A DNA stretch of 64,000 nt. Origin: Aristolochia californica (Eukaryota > Streptophyta > Magnoliopsida > Piperales > Aristolochiaceae). The position numbers and the translations under genes are program-made. Location: assembly GCA_029961685.1 (NCBI GenBank), contig JARWKL010000005.1:19248164-19312163 (forward strand), given 5' to 3'. Each line of letters opens with the position of its first letter. Position 1 is the first letter of the stretch. Below the pieces are notes generated by a model. It saw only the letters and a program-made list of their open reading frames with translations, searched no databases and was not told the DNA's origin. This document shows, piece after piece, positions 14,101 to 24,817 of this stretch.

Positions 14101-17100
14101 ATTAGGTTTATCAAAGATCGGGTAAAAGGGAAAGCGGGGATTTTTAAGTGAGTGTTGAATCCCAATCTATAAGTCATTTCTTACAAAAACATAGCCCGTT
14201 ACATATGATTGACCGATACATCATTTAACAATTTATCTGTGATTGTTAGTCAGCTTTTGTAAATGGGCAAAATAATGGCTTGTTTGACTCGGGTAAATAT
14301 CCTATCGCACGTTCACTTGAGAATTTAATGAGCGTTTGTTGTTCGCTTTAAAAGGTTTGGATCCATAGGGCATTTTCATCATTAACATGTTTTGAAGCAT
14401 GCATATCCTTATTTAAAACATGTTAGGATCAGTTAGAAATCTCTCTCTTATTAAATTCCAAGCCATTTGGGTTGAACTACTGGAATTTCCCAAACTTGGA
14501 CAACAAAACTTTTGTGTTCGTTTGTGGTGTGTGAATAAATTTTCTTTACTTACATTTGTTATTATTTTTAATTTTTTACAAAACATAAACTCTAAAATTA
14601 TCATTTTGCTGTGATCTGTTTTGCCTTTATCTTCTTGTTTACGAGAGAATCGGATAGTGAAAACTCAAAGTTTTGATTTAAGAAAAATCTGTACATCTAA
14701 GATGGAATGTAAATGCTCAAATGTAGAGAGAGATAATTCCAAAAAGTCTTTGTAACTTTTAGAGACTGCAAACTCTTTTAGTTTTTATACATTAGGTTTT
14801 GGAATGATTGAGAAAAGGGGGAGGCGGGGGATTTTTAACTGAGTGTTGACACCCAATCCATATGTCATTTCTTACAATAACATAGCCTGATATGCATGAT
14901 TGACCAATAAATGACTTTACAAATCATCTGCGCTTGTTAGGTCAACTTTTTGTCAGTGGGCAAAATAATGGCTTGTTTGACGGGTGAATATCCCACAACA
15001 CGTTCACCTGAAAATTTAATGACGTTTATTGATCACTTTAAAAGGTTTTGGATCAATAGGGCATATGAATCTTTAACATGTTTCAAGCATGCTTATCCAT
15101 ATTAAAAACATGTCAGGATCTGTTAGAATCTCTTTCTTATCAAATTCCAAGCCAATAGTGTTGAACTAGTGGAATTTCCCAAACTTGGACAACAAAACTT
15201 TTGTATTCGTTTGTGTTGTGTGAATAAATTTTCTTTACTTATATTTGTTATTGTTTTTAATTTTTTCCATACATAAACTATAAATTTTCATTTTGTTGTG
15301 ATCTGTTTTGCCTTTATCTTCTTGTTTACGAGAGAATCGGAGAGTGAAAACTCAAAGTTTTGATTTAAGAAAAAAGTGACATCTAAAATGGAATGGAAAT
15401 GTTCAAATGTAGAGAAAGATAATTCCAAAAAGTCTTTGTAAGTTTTAGGGACTGCAAACTCATTTAGTTTTTATACATTTGGTTTTGCAATAATCAAGAA
15501 AAGGGGGAGGTGGGGTATTTTTAACTGAGTGTTGACTCCCAATCCATAAGTAATTTCTAAAAAAAATATAGCCCGTTATGTATAATTGATCGATAAATCA
15601 CTTTACAAATCATCTGCGATTGTTAGCTCAGCTTTTTTTATTGCGCAAAATAATAGCTTGTTTGTCTCGAGTAAATATCTCACCGCACGTTCACTTGAGA
15701 ATTTAATGAGTGTTTGTTGTTCGTTTTAAAAGGTTTGGATCCATAGGGCATATGCATCTTTAACATGTTTCAAGCATGCATATCCATATTTAAAACATAT
15801 TAGGATCAGTTAGAAATCTCTTTTTTAACAAATTCCAAGCCATTAGGGTTGAACTAGTGGAATTTTCCAAACTTGGACAACAAAACTTTTGTAATTTGTG
15901 GTGTGTGAATAAATTTTCTTTACTAACACTTTTTATTTTTTTTAATTTTTACCTTACATAAACTGTAAAATTTTCATTTTTTTGTGATCTTTTTTGCCTT
16001 GATCTTCTTGTTTACCAGAGAATTAGAGAGTGAAAACTCTAAGTTTTGGTTTATTAAAAAAATGTACATCTAAAATGGAATGGAAATGCACAAATGTAGA
16101 GAGAGATAATTCCAAAAAGTCTATGTAACTTTTAGGGACTGCAAACTCTTTTAGTTTTTATACATTAGGTTATGCAATGATCGGGAATAGGGGGAGGCGG
16201 GGGATTTTTAACTAAGTGTTGACACCCAATCCATACGTCATTTCTTACAAAAACATGGCTCGTTACGCAAGATTGATGGATAAATCACTTTTCAAATCAT
16301 CTGCGATTGTTAGCTCAACTTTTTGTATATGGGTAAAATAATGGCTTGTTCGACACTAGTAAATATTCCACCACACATTCACTAGGGAATTTTATTAGCG
16401 TTTGTTGTTCACATTAAAAGGTTTGGATCCATAGGGCATTTGCATCTTGAACATGTTTCAAACATGCATATACATATTTAAAACATGTTAGGATAACTTA
16501 GTAATCTCTTTCTTATCAAATTCCAAGCCATTAGGGTTGAACTACTGGAATTTCCCAAACTTGGACAAGAAAAATTTTATGTTCATTTTTGGTGTGTGAA
16601 TAAAATTTCTTTACTTACACTAGTTACAGTTTCTAATTTTTTCCATACATAAACTTTAAAATTTTCATTTTGTTGTGATCTATTTTGCCTTTATCTCCTT
16701 GTTTACAAGAGAATCGAAGAGTGAAAACTCAAAGTTTTGATTTAAAAAAGTTTACATCTAAAATTGAATGGAAATGCACAAATGTAGAGAGATATAATTT
16801 CAAAAATTTTGTACAACTTTAGGGACTGAAACTCTTTTAGTTTTTATACAGTAGGTTTTGCAATGACCGGAAAAAGGGGTATGCGGGGGATTTTTAACTG
16901 AGTGTTGACTCCCAATCCATAAGTCATTTCTTAAAAAAACATAGCCCTCTACGCATGATTGACCGATAAATAACTTTACAAATCATCTGCGTTTGTTAGG
17001 TCAGCTTTTGCTAAATGGGCAAAATAATGGCTTGTTTCACTCGGGTAAATATCCCACTGCACGTTCACTTGAGAATTTAATGAGCGTTTGTCACTTTAAA

Positions 17101-18682
17101 AGGTTTGTATCCATAGGGCATTTGCATCTTTAACTTGTTTTAAGCCGCATATTCATATTTAAAACATGTTAGGATCAGTTAGAAATCTCTTTCTTATCAA
17201 ATTCCAAACCTTTAGGGTTGAACTAGTGGAATTTCCCAAATTTGGACAACATTAATTTTATGTTCGTTTGTGGTGTGTGAATAAATTTTCTTTACTTATA
17301 TTTGTTATTATTTTAATTTGTTCCATACATAGACTCTAAAATTTTCATTTTGTTGTGATCTGTTTTGCCTTTATCTCCTTGTTTACGAGAGAATCTAAGA
17401 GTGAAAACTCAAAGTTTTGATTTAAAAAAAAGGTTCACATCAAAAAATGAATGGAAATGCACAAATGTAGAGAGATATAATTCCAAAGAGTCTTTGTAAC
17501 TTTTAGGGACTGCAAACTCTTTTAGTTTTTATACATTAGGTTTTGCAATGATCGGGAAAAGGGGGAGGCGGGGGATTTTTAACTGAGTGTTGACTCCCAA
17601 TCCATAAGTCATTTCTTACAAAAATATAGCCCATTACGCATGATTGACCGATAAATCACTTTAAAAATCATTTGCGATTGTTAGGTCAACTTTTTATAAA
17701 TGGGCAAAATAATGGCTTGTTTGACTCGGGTAAATATCCCACCACACGTTCACTTGAGAATTTAATGAGCGTTTGTTGTTCACTTTAAAAGGTTTAGATC
17801 CATAGGGCATTTTCATCATTAACATGTTTTAAGCATGCATATACATATTTAAAATATGTTAGGATCACTTAGAAATCTATTTCTTATTAAATTCCACTAC
17901 AATAGGATTGAACTAGTGGAATTTCGCAAACTTGGACTACAAAACTTTTGTGTTCAATTGTGGTGTGTGAATAAATTTTATTTTCTTACATTTTTAATTT
18001 TTTTAATTTTTTCCATAAATAAACTCTAAAATTTTATTTTTCTGTGATCTATTTTGCCTTTGTCTTCTTGTTCACGAGAGAAAGGTCGAGTGAAAACTCA
18101 AAATTTTTATTTATGAAAAATGTGTACAGAAAAAATGGAACGGAAATGCAAAAAAGTAGAAAGAGATAATTCCAAAAAGTTTCTTTAACTTTTATAGACT
18201 CCAAACTCTTTTTGTTTTTATACATTAGGTTTTGCAATGATCAGGAAAAGGGGGAGGCGGGGGATTTTTAACTGAGTGTTGACTCCCAATCCATAAGTCA
18301 TTTCTTACAAAAACATAGCCCGTTGGGCAAGATTGACAGATAAATCACTGTACAAATCATCTGCGATTTATATATCTTTTTTTTGTAAATGGGGAAAATA
18401 ATGGCTTGTTTGACTCGGATTAATATCCCACTGCACGTATACTTGAGAATTTAATGAGCGTTTGTTGTTCGCTTTTAAAGGTTTGGATCCATAGGGCATT
18501 TGCATCTTTAACAGGTTTCAAGCATACATATCCATATTTCAAACATGTTAGGATTAGTTAGAAATCTCTTTCTTATTAAATTCCATGCCATTAAGGTTGA
18601 ACAAGTGAAATTTTCCAAACTTGGACAACAAAACTTTTGTCTTCATTTGGGGTGTGTGAATATATTTTCTTTACTTACATTT

Positions 18683-18754
18683 TGTTGAAACCATTGGGCT
18701 AAAAGGCTCGAACCTTTTAGGAAAGCAACCACGGGACAAACACAAATTCCAACA
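18683..18754 (-). repeat. TRIM LTR copy 1 (internally deleted)
   Basis: 72 bp, TGTTGAAACC to TTCCAACA. Compared with copy 3 it lacks about 29 bp in the middle (the stretch around CTTATACAAGGACTGGCCCG). It abuts the left target-site duplication. Confidence 0.8.
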
Positions 18755-18845
18755 CTCCACCGCACGGGAAAACCCGTGGACAAATTCACCGGAAAAACCA
18801 TGGACAAACTCCTGGAAAAAACCAGGACAAAATTCGATGGGAGCA

Positions 18846-18880
18846 GGACTCGAACTCGGGACCAACCTGCTCTGATACCA
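18846..18880 (-). promoter_or_regulatory. TRIM primer-binding site with a B-box-like motif just downstream
   Basis: On the minus strand TGGTATCAGA starts at 18880, immediately after LTR copy 2, and fits the initiator tRNA-Met primer site. It is followed by AGTTCGAGTCC (18856-18846), which resembles the Pol III B box consensus GGTTCGANTCC. The primer-site role is well supported; the B-box role is inferred. Confidence 0.6.
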
Positions 18881-18975
18881 TGTTGAAACCAATGCGCTAA
18901 AAGGCTCGAACCTGTTAGGAAAGCACAACAGGTAAATCTACAAGGATTGGCCCGGTCGATATAAATATCTCAACA
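18881..18975 (-). repeat. TRIM LTR copy 2 (central)
   Basis: 95 bp, TGTTGAAACC to CTCAACA. It lies between the two internal segments and carries the TACAAGGATTGGCCCGGTCG segment that copy 1 lacks. Confidence 0.8.
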
Positions 18976-19060
18976 CTCCCCCGCATGGGACAACCCGTGA
19001 AATTCAAATTCGGGGCCCATATAAAGCACGGGGAACAAGACGTGGAAAGCGGTGGAAGCG

Positions 19061-19095
19061 GGATTCGAACACGGGACCAACCTGCTCTGACACCA
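19061..19095 (-). promoter_or_regulatory. Second TRIM primer-binding site with B-box-like motif
   Basis: On the minus strand TGGTGTCAGAG starts at 19095, next to LTR copy 3, with one base change from the tRNA-Met complement. TGTTCGAATCC at 19071-19061 resembles a B box. Spacing matches the other internal segment. Confidence 0.55.
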
Positions 19096-19196
19096 TGTTG
19101 AAACCAGTACGCTAAAAGGCTCGAACCTTTTAGGAAAGCAACCACACGGATCTTATACAAGGACTGGCCCGGTCGATACAAACACAAATTCCAACA
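19096..19196 (-). repeat. TRIM LTR copy 3 (longest)
   Basis: 101 bp, TGTTGAAACC to TTCCAACA, abutting the right CATTT target duplication. It is the most complete of the three LTRs. Confidence 0.82.
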
Positions 19197-21667
19197 CATT
19201 TTTTATTATTTTAAATTTTTTCCATACGTAAAATCTAAATTTTTTATTTTTTTGTGATTTATTTTGCCTTTATTTCCTTGTTTACAAGAGAATCGGAGAG
19301 TGAAAACTCAAAGTTTTTATTTAAAAAAAAGTGTACATCTAAAATAGAATGGAAATGTAGAAATGTAGGGAGAGATAATTCCAAAAAAGTCTCTGTAACT
19401 TTTGGGACTACAAACTCTTTTAGTTTTTATACATTAGATTTTGCAATGATCAGGAAGAGGGGGAGGCGGGAGATTTTTAACTCAGTGTATTCTCCCAATC
19501 CATAAGTCTTTTCTTACAAAAAACATAGCCCTTTACACATGATTGACCGATAGATCACTTTGCAAATCATTTGTGATTGTTAGGTCTTCTTTTGTTAGTG
19601 GGTTACATAATGGCTTGTTTGACTCGGGTAAATATCCCACCGCACGTTCACTTGAGAATATAATGAGCGTTTGTTGTTCGCTTTAAAAGGTTTGGATCCA
19701 TAGGGCATTTGCATCTTTAACATGTTTTGAGCATGCATATCCATATTTAAAATATTTTAGGATTAGTTAGAAATCTCTTTCTTATCAAATTCCAAGCCAT
19801 TAGGGTTTAACTAGTGGAATTTCCCAAACTTGGACAACAAAAATTTTGTGTTCACTTGTGGTGTGTGAATAAATTTTATTTACTTACATTTGTTATTGTT
19901 TTTAATTTTTTCTATACATAAATAGTTTTGTTGTGATCTGTTTTGCCTTTATCTTCTTGTTTGCGAAAGAATCAAAGAGTGAAAACTCAAAGTTTTGATT
20001 TAAGAAAAAAGTGTATATCTAAAATGGAATGTAAATACACAAATGTAGAGAGAGATAATTCCAAAAAGTCTCTGTAACTTTTAGGGACTGCAAACTCTTT
20101 TAGTTTTTATACAATTGCTTTACAATGAACGGGAAAAGGGGGTGGCGGGGGATTTTTAACTGAATGTTGACTCCCAATCCATCAGTCATTTCTTAAAAAA
20201 ATATAGCTCTTTATGCATGATTGACCGATAAATCACTTTACAAATCATCTACGATTGTTAGGTCAGCTTTTTATAAGTGGGCAAAATAATGGCTTGTTTC
20301 ACTCGGGTAAATATCCCACCACACGTTCACTTGAGAATTTAATGAGCGTTTGTTGTTCGCTTAAAAGGTGTTGATCCATAGGGTATTTGCATCTTTAACA
20401 TGTTTAGATCATGCATATCCATATTTAAAATTTTTTAGGATCAGTTAGAAATCTCTTTCTTATCAAATTCCAAGCCATTAGGGTTGAACTAGTGGAATTT
20501 CCCAAACTTGGAAAACAAAACTTTTGTGTTCGTTTGTGGTGAGTGAATAAATTTTCTTTATTTACACTTGTTATTGTTTTAAATTTTTTCCATACATAAA
20601 CTCTAAAATTTTCTTTTTGTCGAGGAGTTAAAACTCAAAGTTTTGATTTAAAAAAAATGTGTAAATCTAAAATGGAATGGAAATGCACAAATGTAGAGAG
20701 AGATAATTCCAAAAAGTCTCTGTAACTTTTAGGGACTGCAAACTCTTTTAGTTTTTATACATTAGGTTTTGCAATGATCGGTAAAAGGGGGAGGCGAGGG
20801 ATTTTTAACTGAGTGTTGACTCCCAATCCATAAGTCATTTCGTACAAAAATATAGCCCATTACAAATTATTGACCGATAAATCAATTTACAAATCATCTG
20901 CGATTGTTAGGTCAGCTTTTCGTACGTGGGCAAAATAATGGCTTGTTTGACTCGGGTAAATATCCCACCGCATGTTCACTTGAGAATTTAATGAGCGTTT
21001 GTTGTTCACTTTAAAAGGTTTGGATCCATATGGCATTTGCATCTTTAACATGTTTGAGCATTCATATCCATATTTAAAATATGTTAGGATCAGTTAGAAA
21101 TCTCTTTCTTTTCAAATTCCAGGTCATTAGGGTTGAACTAGTGGAATTTCCCAAACTTGGAAAACAAAACTTTTGTGTTCGTTTGTGGTGTGCGAATAAA
21201 TTTTCTTTATTTACACTTGTTATTTTTTTTAATTTTTTCCATACTTAAACTCTAAAATTTTCATTTTGGTGTGATCTGTTTTTCCTTTAAATTCTTGTTT
21301 ACGAGAGAATCGAAGAGTGAAAACTCAAAGTTTTGATTTAAGAAAAACGTGTAAATCTAAAATGGAATGGAAATGCACAAATGTAGAGAGAGATAATTCC
21401 AAAAAGTCTCTTTAACTTTTAGGGATTGCAAACTCTTTTTGTTTTTACACATTAGGTTTTTCAATGATCGGGAAAAGGGGGAGGTGGAGAATTTTTAACT
21501 GAGTTTTGACTCCCAATCCATAAGTTATTTCTTGAAAAAATTTAGCCTCTTACGCATGATTGATCAATAAATAAATTTACAAATCATCTATGATTTTTAT
21601 GTCAGTTTTTTGTATGTGGGCAAAATAATAGCTTGTTTGACTCGGGTAAATATCCCACCGCACGTTT

Positions 21668-21729
21668 GTGAGCTCTGGTCTTGGCTACTCCGCCAGCCTC
21701 GGATCACCGTCATTGACCTCAGTTTATCA
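21668..21729 (+). repeat. Remnant 5' LTR of element A (62 bp)
   Basis: TGAGCTCTGGT through CCTCAGTTTATCA matches the last bases of the 3' LTR (36702-37154) and ends exactly at the primer-binding site. The other ~390 bp are missing and satellite sequence adjoins instead. Confidence 0.85.
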
Positions 21730-21741
21730 TGGTATCAGAGC
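21730..21741 (+). promoter_or_regulatory. Primer-binding site of element A
   Basis: TGGTATCAGAGC directly follows the LTR terminal CA. It is the complement of the 3' end of plant initiator tRNA-Met, the usual primer for plant copia minus-strand synthesis. Confidence 0.9.
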
Positions 21742-22025
21742 TTGGTGGTTCATCTTCTCTCTGCTGAACATGAGCTTGGAGCTCCAGCTCTCTCTGTCCG
21801 ACGACTCAGAGACCGGTTAGAGCTCTCGATATCACTTTTCGGGGAGCTAAAAGGATTGGTCAGAAACTCCTATCAGAGATCAGAGAAGTGGGCTGACGGA
21901 TCCATGTTGGGAAGGTGAACGGTCAGGTGGGTGTTTCTCTCTGAGCTCGGATTTCTGGGCTGAAGGGCCTATTCTAGTTAATATTATGTGTGTAAGGTGG
22001 CAGTTCTGAAATTTTCTGAAATCGT

Positions 22026-22235
22026 GGGGTAAATCTGGAATTTTCTGAAATTGTTGGGTTAGATCTGGAATTTTCAGCAACAACGGGGGTAGATCTGAAA
22101 GTTTCTAAAATTTTGGGGGTAGATCTAGAATTTTCAGCAACAGCGGGGGTAGATCTGGAATTTTTTACAGCAGTGGGGTAAATCTGGAATTTTTAGCAGT
22201 AGTAGGGGTAAATCTGGAATTTTCTGCGGGGCGAT
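22026..22235 (+). repeat. 30-bp tandem repeat in the leader of element A, ~7 copies
   Basis: GGGGTAGATCTGGAATTTTC and variants recur with an exact 30-bp step; the five best copies start at 22085, 22115, 22145, 22175 and 22205, with two more diverged ones upstream. It lies between the primer-binding site and the gag start. The rest of the leader (21742-22025) has no recognised feature. Confidence 0.88.
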
Positions 22236-22325
22236 ATTTCTGAAAATCTCAGCAAGGGTTTCCAACTTAGTGGCCTTTGAAAAAAAAATTTGTGAAGGTT
22301 GTATTCTGCCACTCTCACTCTCATC

Positions 22326-22975
22326 ATGTCAATGGACAAGTTAGATTTCTCTCCTATTCGGCTCACGGGTAAGAACTACAGTGTCTGGGCATTTCAGTTC
22401 CGGTTATTTGTCATGAGAAAAGATTTATGGGGTCATATTGATGGGTGAGATCCGGCACATCGTGAGACTGAAGAGTTGTCAAAATGGACCACCATGGATG
22501 CTAGGGACCTGGATACTTGGATCCATTAAGCCTCATCTAGTCCTTAAAATGAGGCCCTATAAAATTGCAACGGATATGTGGAATTACCTCCACAAGGTTT
22601 ATCATCAAAACAGCACGGCTTGGCAGTTTCAAGTCAAATATGAAATGGCAAATTTGATGCAAGGAAGTTGTTCCATTGAAGAATGTTTCTCGGGTTTCCA
22701 AAATCTTTCGGCTGACTATACTAATATCTTTTATGAGAACGTCCTAGTTGCTGCTCTCTCTGCAGTGCAAGCCATACATGAAACTAGTAATAGTGATCAA
22801 TTCTTGATGAAGCTTCCTCTAGAATTTGAGATTGCTCATTCACATCTGATGCGTCCTCATCCAATGCCGTCTCTGGATGCCTATTTGAGTGAACTTCTTA
22901 AGGAGGAGCAGCGCATTGCTACTCAGGCTGACATGGAACATCGAGTCCAGGATGATACCTCTGCTTTTGTGGCCT
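22326..22975 (+). pseudogene. Gag of copia element A, frameshifted
   Basis: The start ATG at 22326 opens a frame with SPIRLTGKNYSVWAFQFRLF, the N-terminal signature of the plant copia Gag family (UBN2/retrotran_gag). An in-frame TGA follows at about 22444. Coding potential resumes in another frame from about 22515 (LGSIKPHLVLKMRPYKIATD) and continues through MWNYLHKVYHQ to a stop near 22975. The intact protein would form the cytoplasmic virus-like particle that packages element RNA. At least one stop and one frameshift are visible, so no full Gag can be made. The order Gag, zinc knuckle, protease fits copia elements. Confidence 0.85.
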
Positions 22976-23007
22976 AAGCAGCACAAGGGGAAAATAAGGG
23001 TTAGTAC

Positions 23008-23562
23008 ATGAGTTCTGTCCAGTGCTTCCACTGCAAGGAATATGGTCACTTTGCTCAGGAATGGCCCAAGAAGTTCTGTAACTACTACAAGAAGTCGGGT
23101 CATCTCATCGCAACTTGCCCTACTCACCCTAAAAAAGAAGAAGAATACAGCTTATCATGCCTCCACTGGTACTTCTTGTTCAGCAGCATTGCCGACTTCC
23201 ATCCCGGTTACTACAATTCCTATTCCTCCAGCACTTGCAAATCCGAACACACTCACCCCTGAAATGTGGTATCTCAAGTAAGCAAGAAGTCTCTACTTAG
23301 CAATGGTATTTTGATTCCGGTGCTTCTAGCAAATATGACCACCAATGTCGTGTCTCTTTCTAATGTCAGAAAGTATGATGAAAACCTGCACATAAAAACT
23401 ACTGATGGCAGCTTTCTGCCTATCAGTGTTGTTGGTGATTTCTACCCCTCCTTAGTTTATGTCTTTATGTTTCTTGACCTATCGACAAATCTTCTATTTT
23501 TTGTTGAACTGGTTGATAAAAATTGTAATGTTCAACTCTCTTGCTCCTGTTGTGTTGTGTAG
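23008..23562 (+). pseudogene. Nucleocapsid zinc knuckles and protease of copia element A, degraded
   Basis: CFHCKEYGHFAQEW at about 23025-23070 is a CCHC zinc knuckle whose last Cys is Trp. A second knuckle, CNYYKKSGHLIATC, has Tyr for the second Cys. Downstream, WYFDSGASSKYDH near 23307 retains the aspartic-protease DSG motif, but in a different frame from the following KTTDGSFLPISVVGDF segment. In intact copia elements this part binds genomic RNA and then cuts the polyprotein. Both knuckles are altered and the protease is frameshifted. Confidence 0.8.
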
Positions 23563-23697
23563 GATCAAGCATCGGGGAAGGTGATCATGAAGGGGTCTAA
23601 AGTGGATAGCTATTTCCACTTAAAGTCTTTCTATCCACCATTATTCCATGTACTCCTATACTTTCTTTTGTATGTAATGTTGTTGGCTCTGGCACTA

Positions 23698-24700
23698 AGA
23701 TGTGGCATAGATGTCTAGGCCACCCCAAGCTTGGATGTTCTTCATACAATGTTTAAATCTGGTTTATTAGGCAGTCAAACATGCTCCACTCTTGATCTTT
23801 CTTTTGACTGTTCATCATGCAAACTTGGCAAAAGTAAAGTTTTACCTTTTCCTCATCATGCCTCCCACTGTTTTGATCTTATTCATAGTGATGTCTGGGG
23901 AATTGATCCTATTGTCTCGCATGCACAATATAAGTACTTTGTTACCTTTACTGATTACTTTAGTCGGTCTACGTGGGTCTACTTCCTACGGGCTAAGTTT
24001 GAAGTTTTCGTCTTCTTTAAGTCTTTTCTTGCACTTCTTGAAACACAATTCCCTGCTCACATTAAGGTACTACACTCTGACTCTAGAGGCAAGTACTTGT
24101 CTATTGAATTCAAGGATTTTCTTCAAAGCAAAGGCATTATCTCTCAATGTTCTTGTCCCTTGACACCGTAAACAAAGTGGGGTTGCTAATCAAAAAAATC
24201 GTCACCTTCTGGATATGGTCTGCACCCTTCTACTTGAATCATCCATTCCTCCATGTTTTTGTGTGAAACACTCTCTAACTCAGTTCATTTAATCAAACAC
24301 CTACCCTCGCCTATCTTGCACCATGTTTCTCCATTCGTTAAGTTATTTGCTCACTCTCTATCATATACTGATATTCGGATGTTCAGTTGTGTTTTTTTTG
24401 TGCATCGACCTGATCATGAATGACACAAACTTATAGCCCCATCAGTTATGTGTGCATTTCTTGGGTATGCCATTTATCCAAAAGGCTATGTTTTCTATGT
24501 TCCTTAGGCTCATCGAGTCCGTGTTTCTCGTAATGTGGCCTTATTTGAAAATCAATATTTTTTTCCATCTCAAGTTACACTGCCATCTGCATCTCTGTCT
24601 ATCCTACCTAGATTTGATGAGTCTCGCCCCACTTCATCGCTGCCCCTCCCAATCCCAACCTGGCACCTCCTCCTGATCATCCCTCTGCACCTACCCTCAT
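23698..24700 (+). pseudogene. Integrase of copia element A, catalytic Glu lost
   Basis: The GAG-pre-integrase motif WHRCLGHPKL is near 23702. The best open stretch (23731-24171) contains CKLGKS, IHSDVWGIDP (first catalytic Asp), YFVTFTDYFSRSTWVYFL and LHSDSRGKYLS (second Asp). The third residue of the DDE triad should be Glu in a GVAERKNRHLL-type motif, but the sequence reads GVANQKNRHLL, with Asn at 24188-24190. Stops and frameshifts follow (for example near 24170 and 24290), yet the C-terminal part remains readable to about 24560. The enzyme would have joined element cDNA to host DNA in the nucleus. Confidence 0.85.
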
Positions 24701-24817
24701 CACTCTTCACAGGTCTACTCGTCCTTCTTGCGCTCCTGATAGTTATGGTTTCCCTCCCATGTATCTCTTGTGGCTACTTTATCCTCTATCTCCGTTCCCT
24801 CTTGCTACAAATAGGCT

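Larger units (their letters stand above)
18683..19196 (-). mobile_element. TRIM-like miniature LTR element, trimeric LTR form, inserted in the satellite
   Basis: A 514-bp block interrupts satellite copy 28. It reads LTR (18683-18754), internal (18755-18880), LTR (18881-18975), internal (18976-19095), LTR (19096-19196). Each LTR starts TGTTGAAACC and ends CAACA. The satellite flanks carry a perfect 5-bp duplication, CATTT at 18678-18682 and 19197-19201. On the minus strand each internal segment begins with a site complementary to initiator tRNA-Met (TGGTATCAGAG or TGGTGTCAGAG) and ends with a G-rich polypurine stretch next to the following LTR. No coding sequence is present, as expected for terminal-repeat retrotransposons in miniature, which depend on proteins from other elements. 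Confidence 0.85.
1..21667. repeat. Tandem satellite array, ~681-bp monomer, 31 complete copies plus a fragment
   Basis: The phrase CTCGGGTAAATATCCCACCG or a close variant recurs at 1, 691, 1378, 2070, 2757, 3414, 4097, 4786, 5442, 6132, 6784, 7441, 8122, 8816, 9507, 10185, 10874, 11565, 12255, 12945, 13634, 14288, 14981, 15666, 16354, 17040, 17725, 18414, 19623, 20302, 20951 and 21641. Removing the insertion in copy 28 gives a mean of about 681 bp. Most copies are 678-694 bp; copies 5, 8, 10, 11, 21 and 30 are about 649-657 bp because of internal deletions. The monomer is AT-rich with one G-rich block. All copies are head-to-tail on one strand. Short open frames inside it are chance products broken differently in each copy. 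The array begins before base 1 and stops abruptly at the remnant LTR of element A. Confidence 0.97.

Noticed and set aside
2666..18237. Open frames of 60-70 codons within the satellite (for example 2666-2857, 7350-7562, 14413-14614)
   Set aside because: They occupy different phases and are interrupted in most monomers, have no start context or domain, and fit chance in repeated AT-rich DNA.
18846..19080. A tRNA gene suggested by GTTCGAATCC-like sequence in the TRIM
   Set aside because: There is no cloverleaf or anticodon arm; the pattern is explained by a tRNA-complementary primer site plus a B-box-like motif.
18683..19196. Cassandra-type TRIM carrying 5S rRNA promoter sequence
   Set aside because: No 5S-like sequence was seen in the LTRs, which are also shorter than Cassandra LTRs.
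18671..19199. Minus-strand frames of 85 and 94 codons with repeated FEPFS segments
   Set aside because: They are translations of the TRIM LTRs and internal segments; the repetition comes from the LTR copies.
1..21667. CRISPR array, suggested by regular repetition
   Set aside because: The unit is ~681 bp with no short repeat and unique spacer alternation, and the context is a plant nuclear genome.
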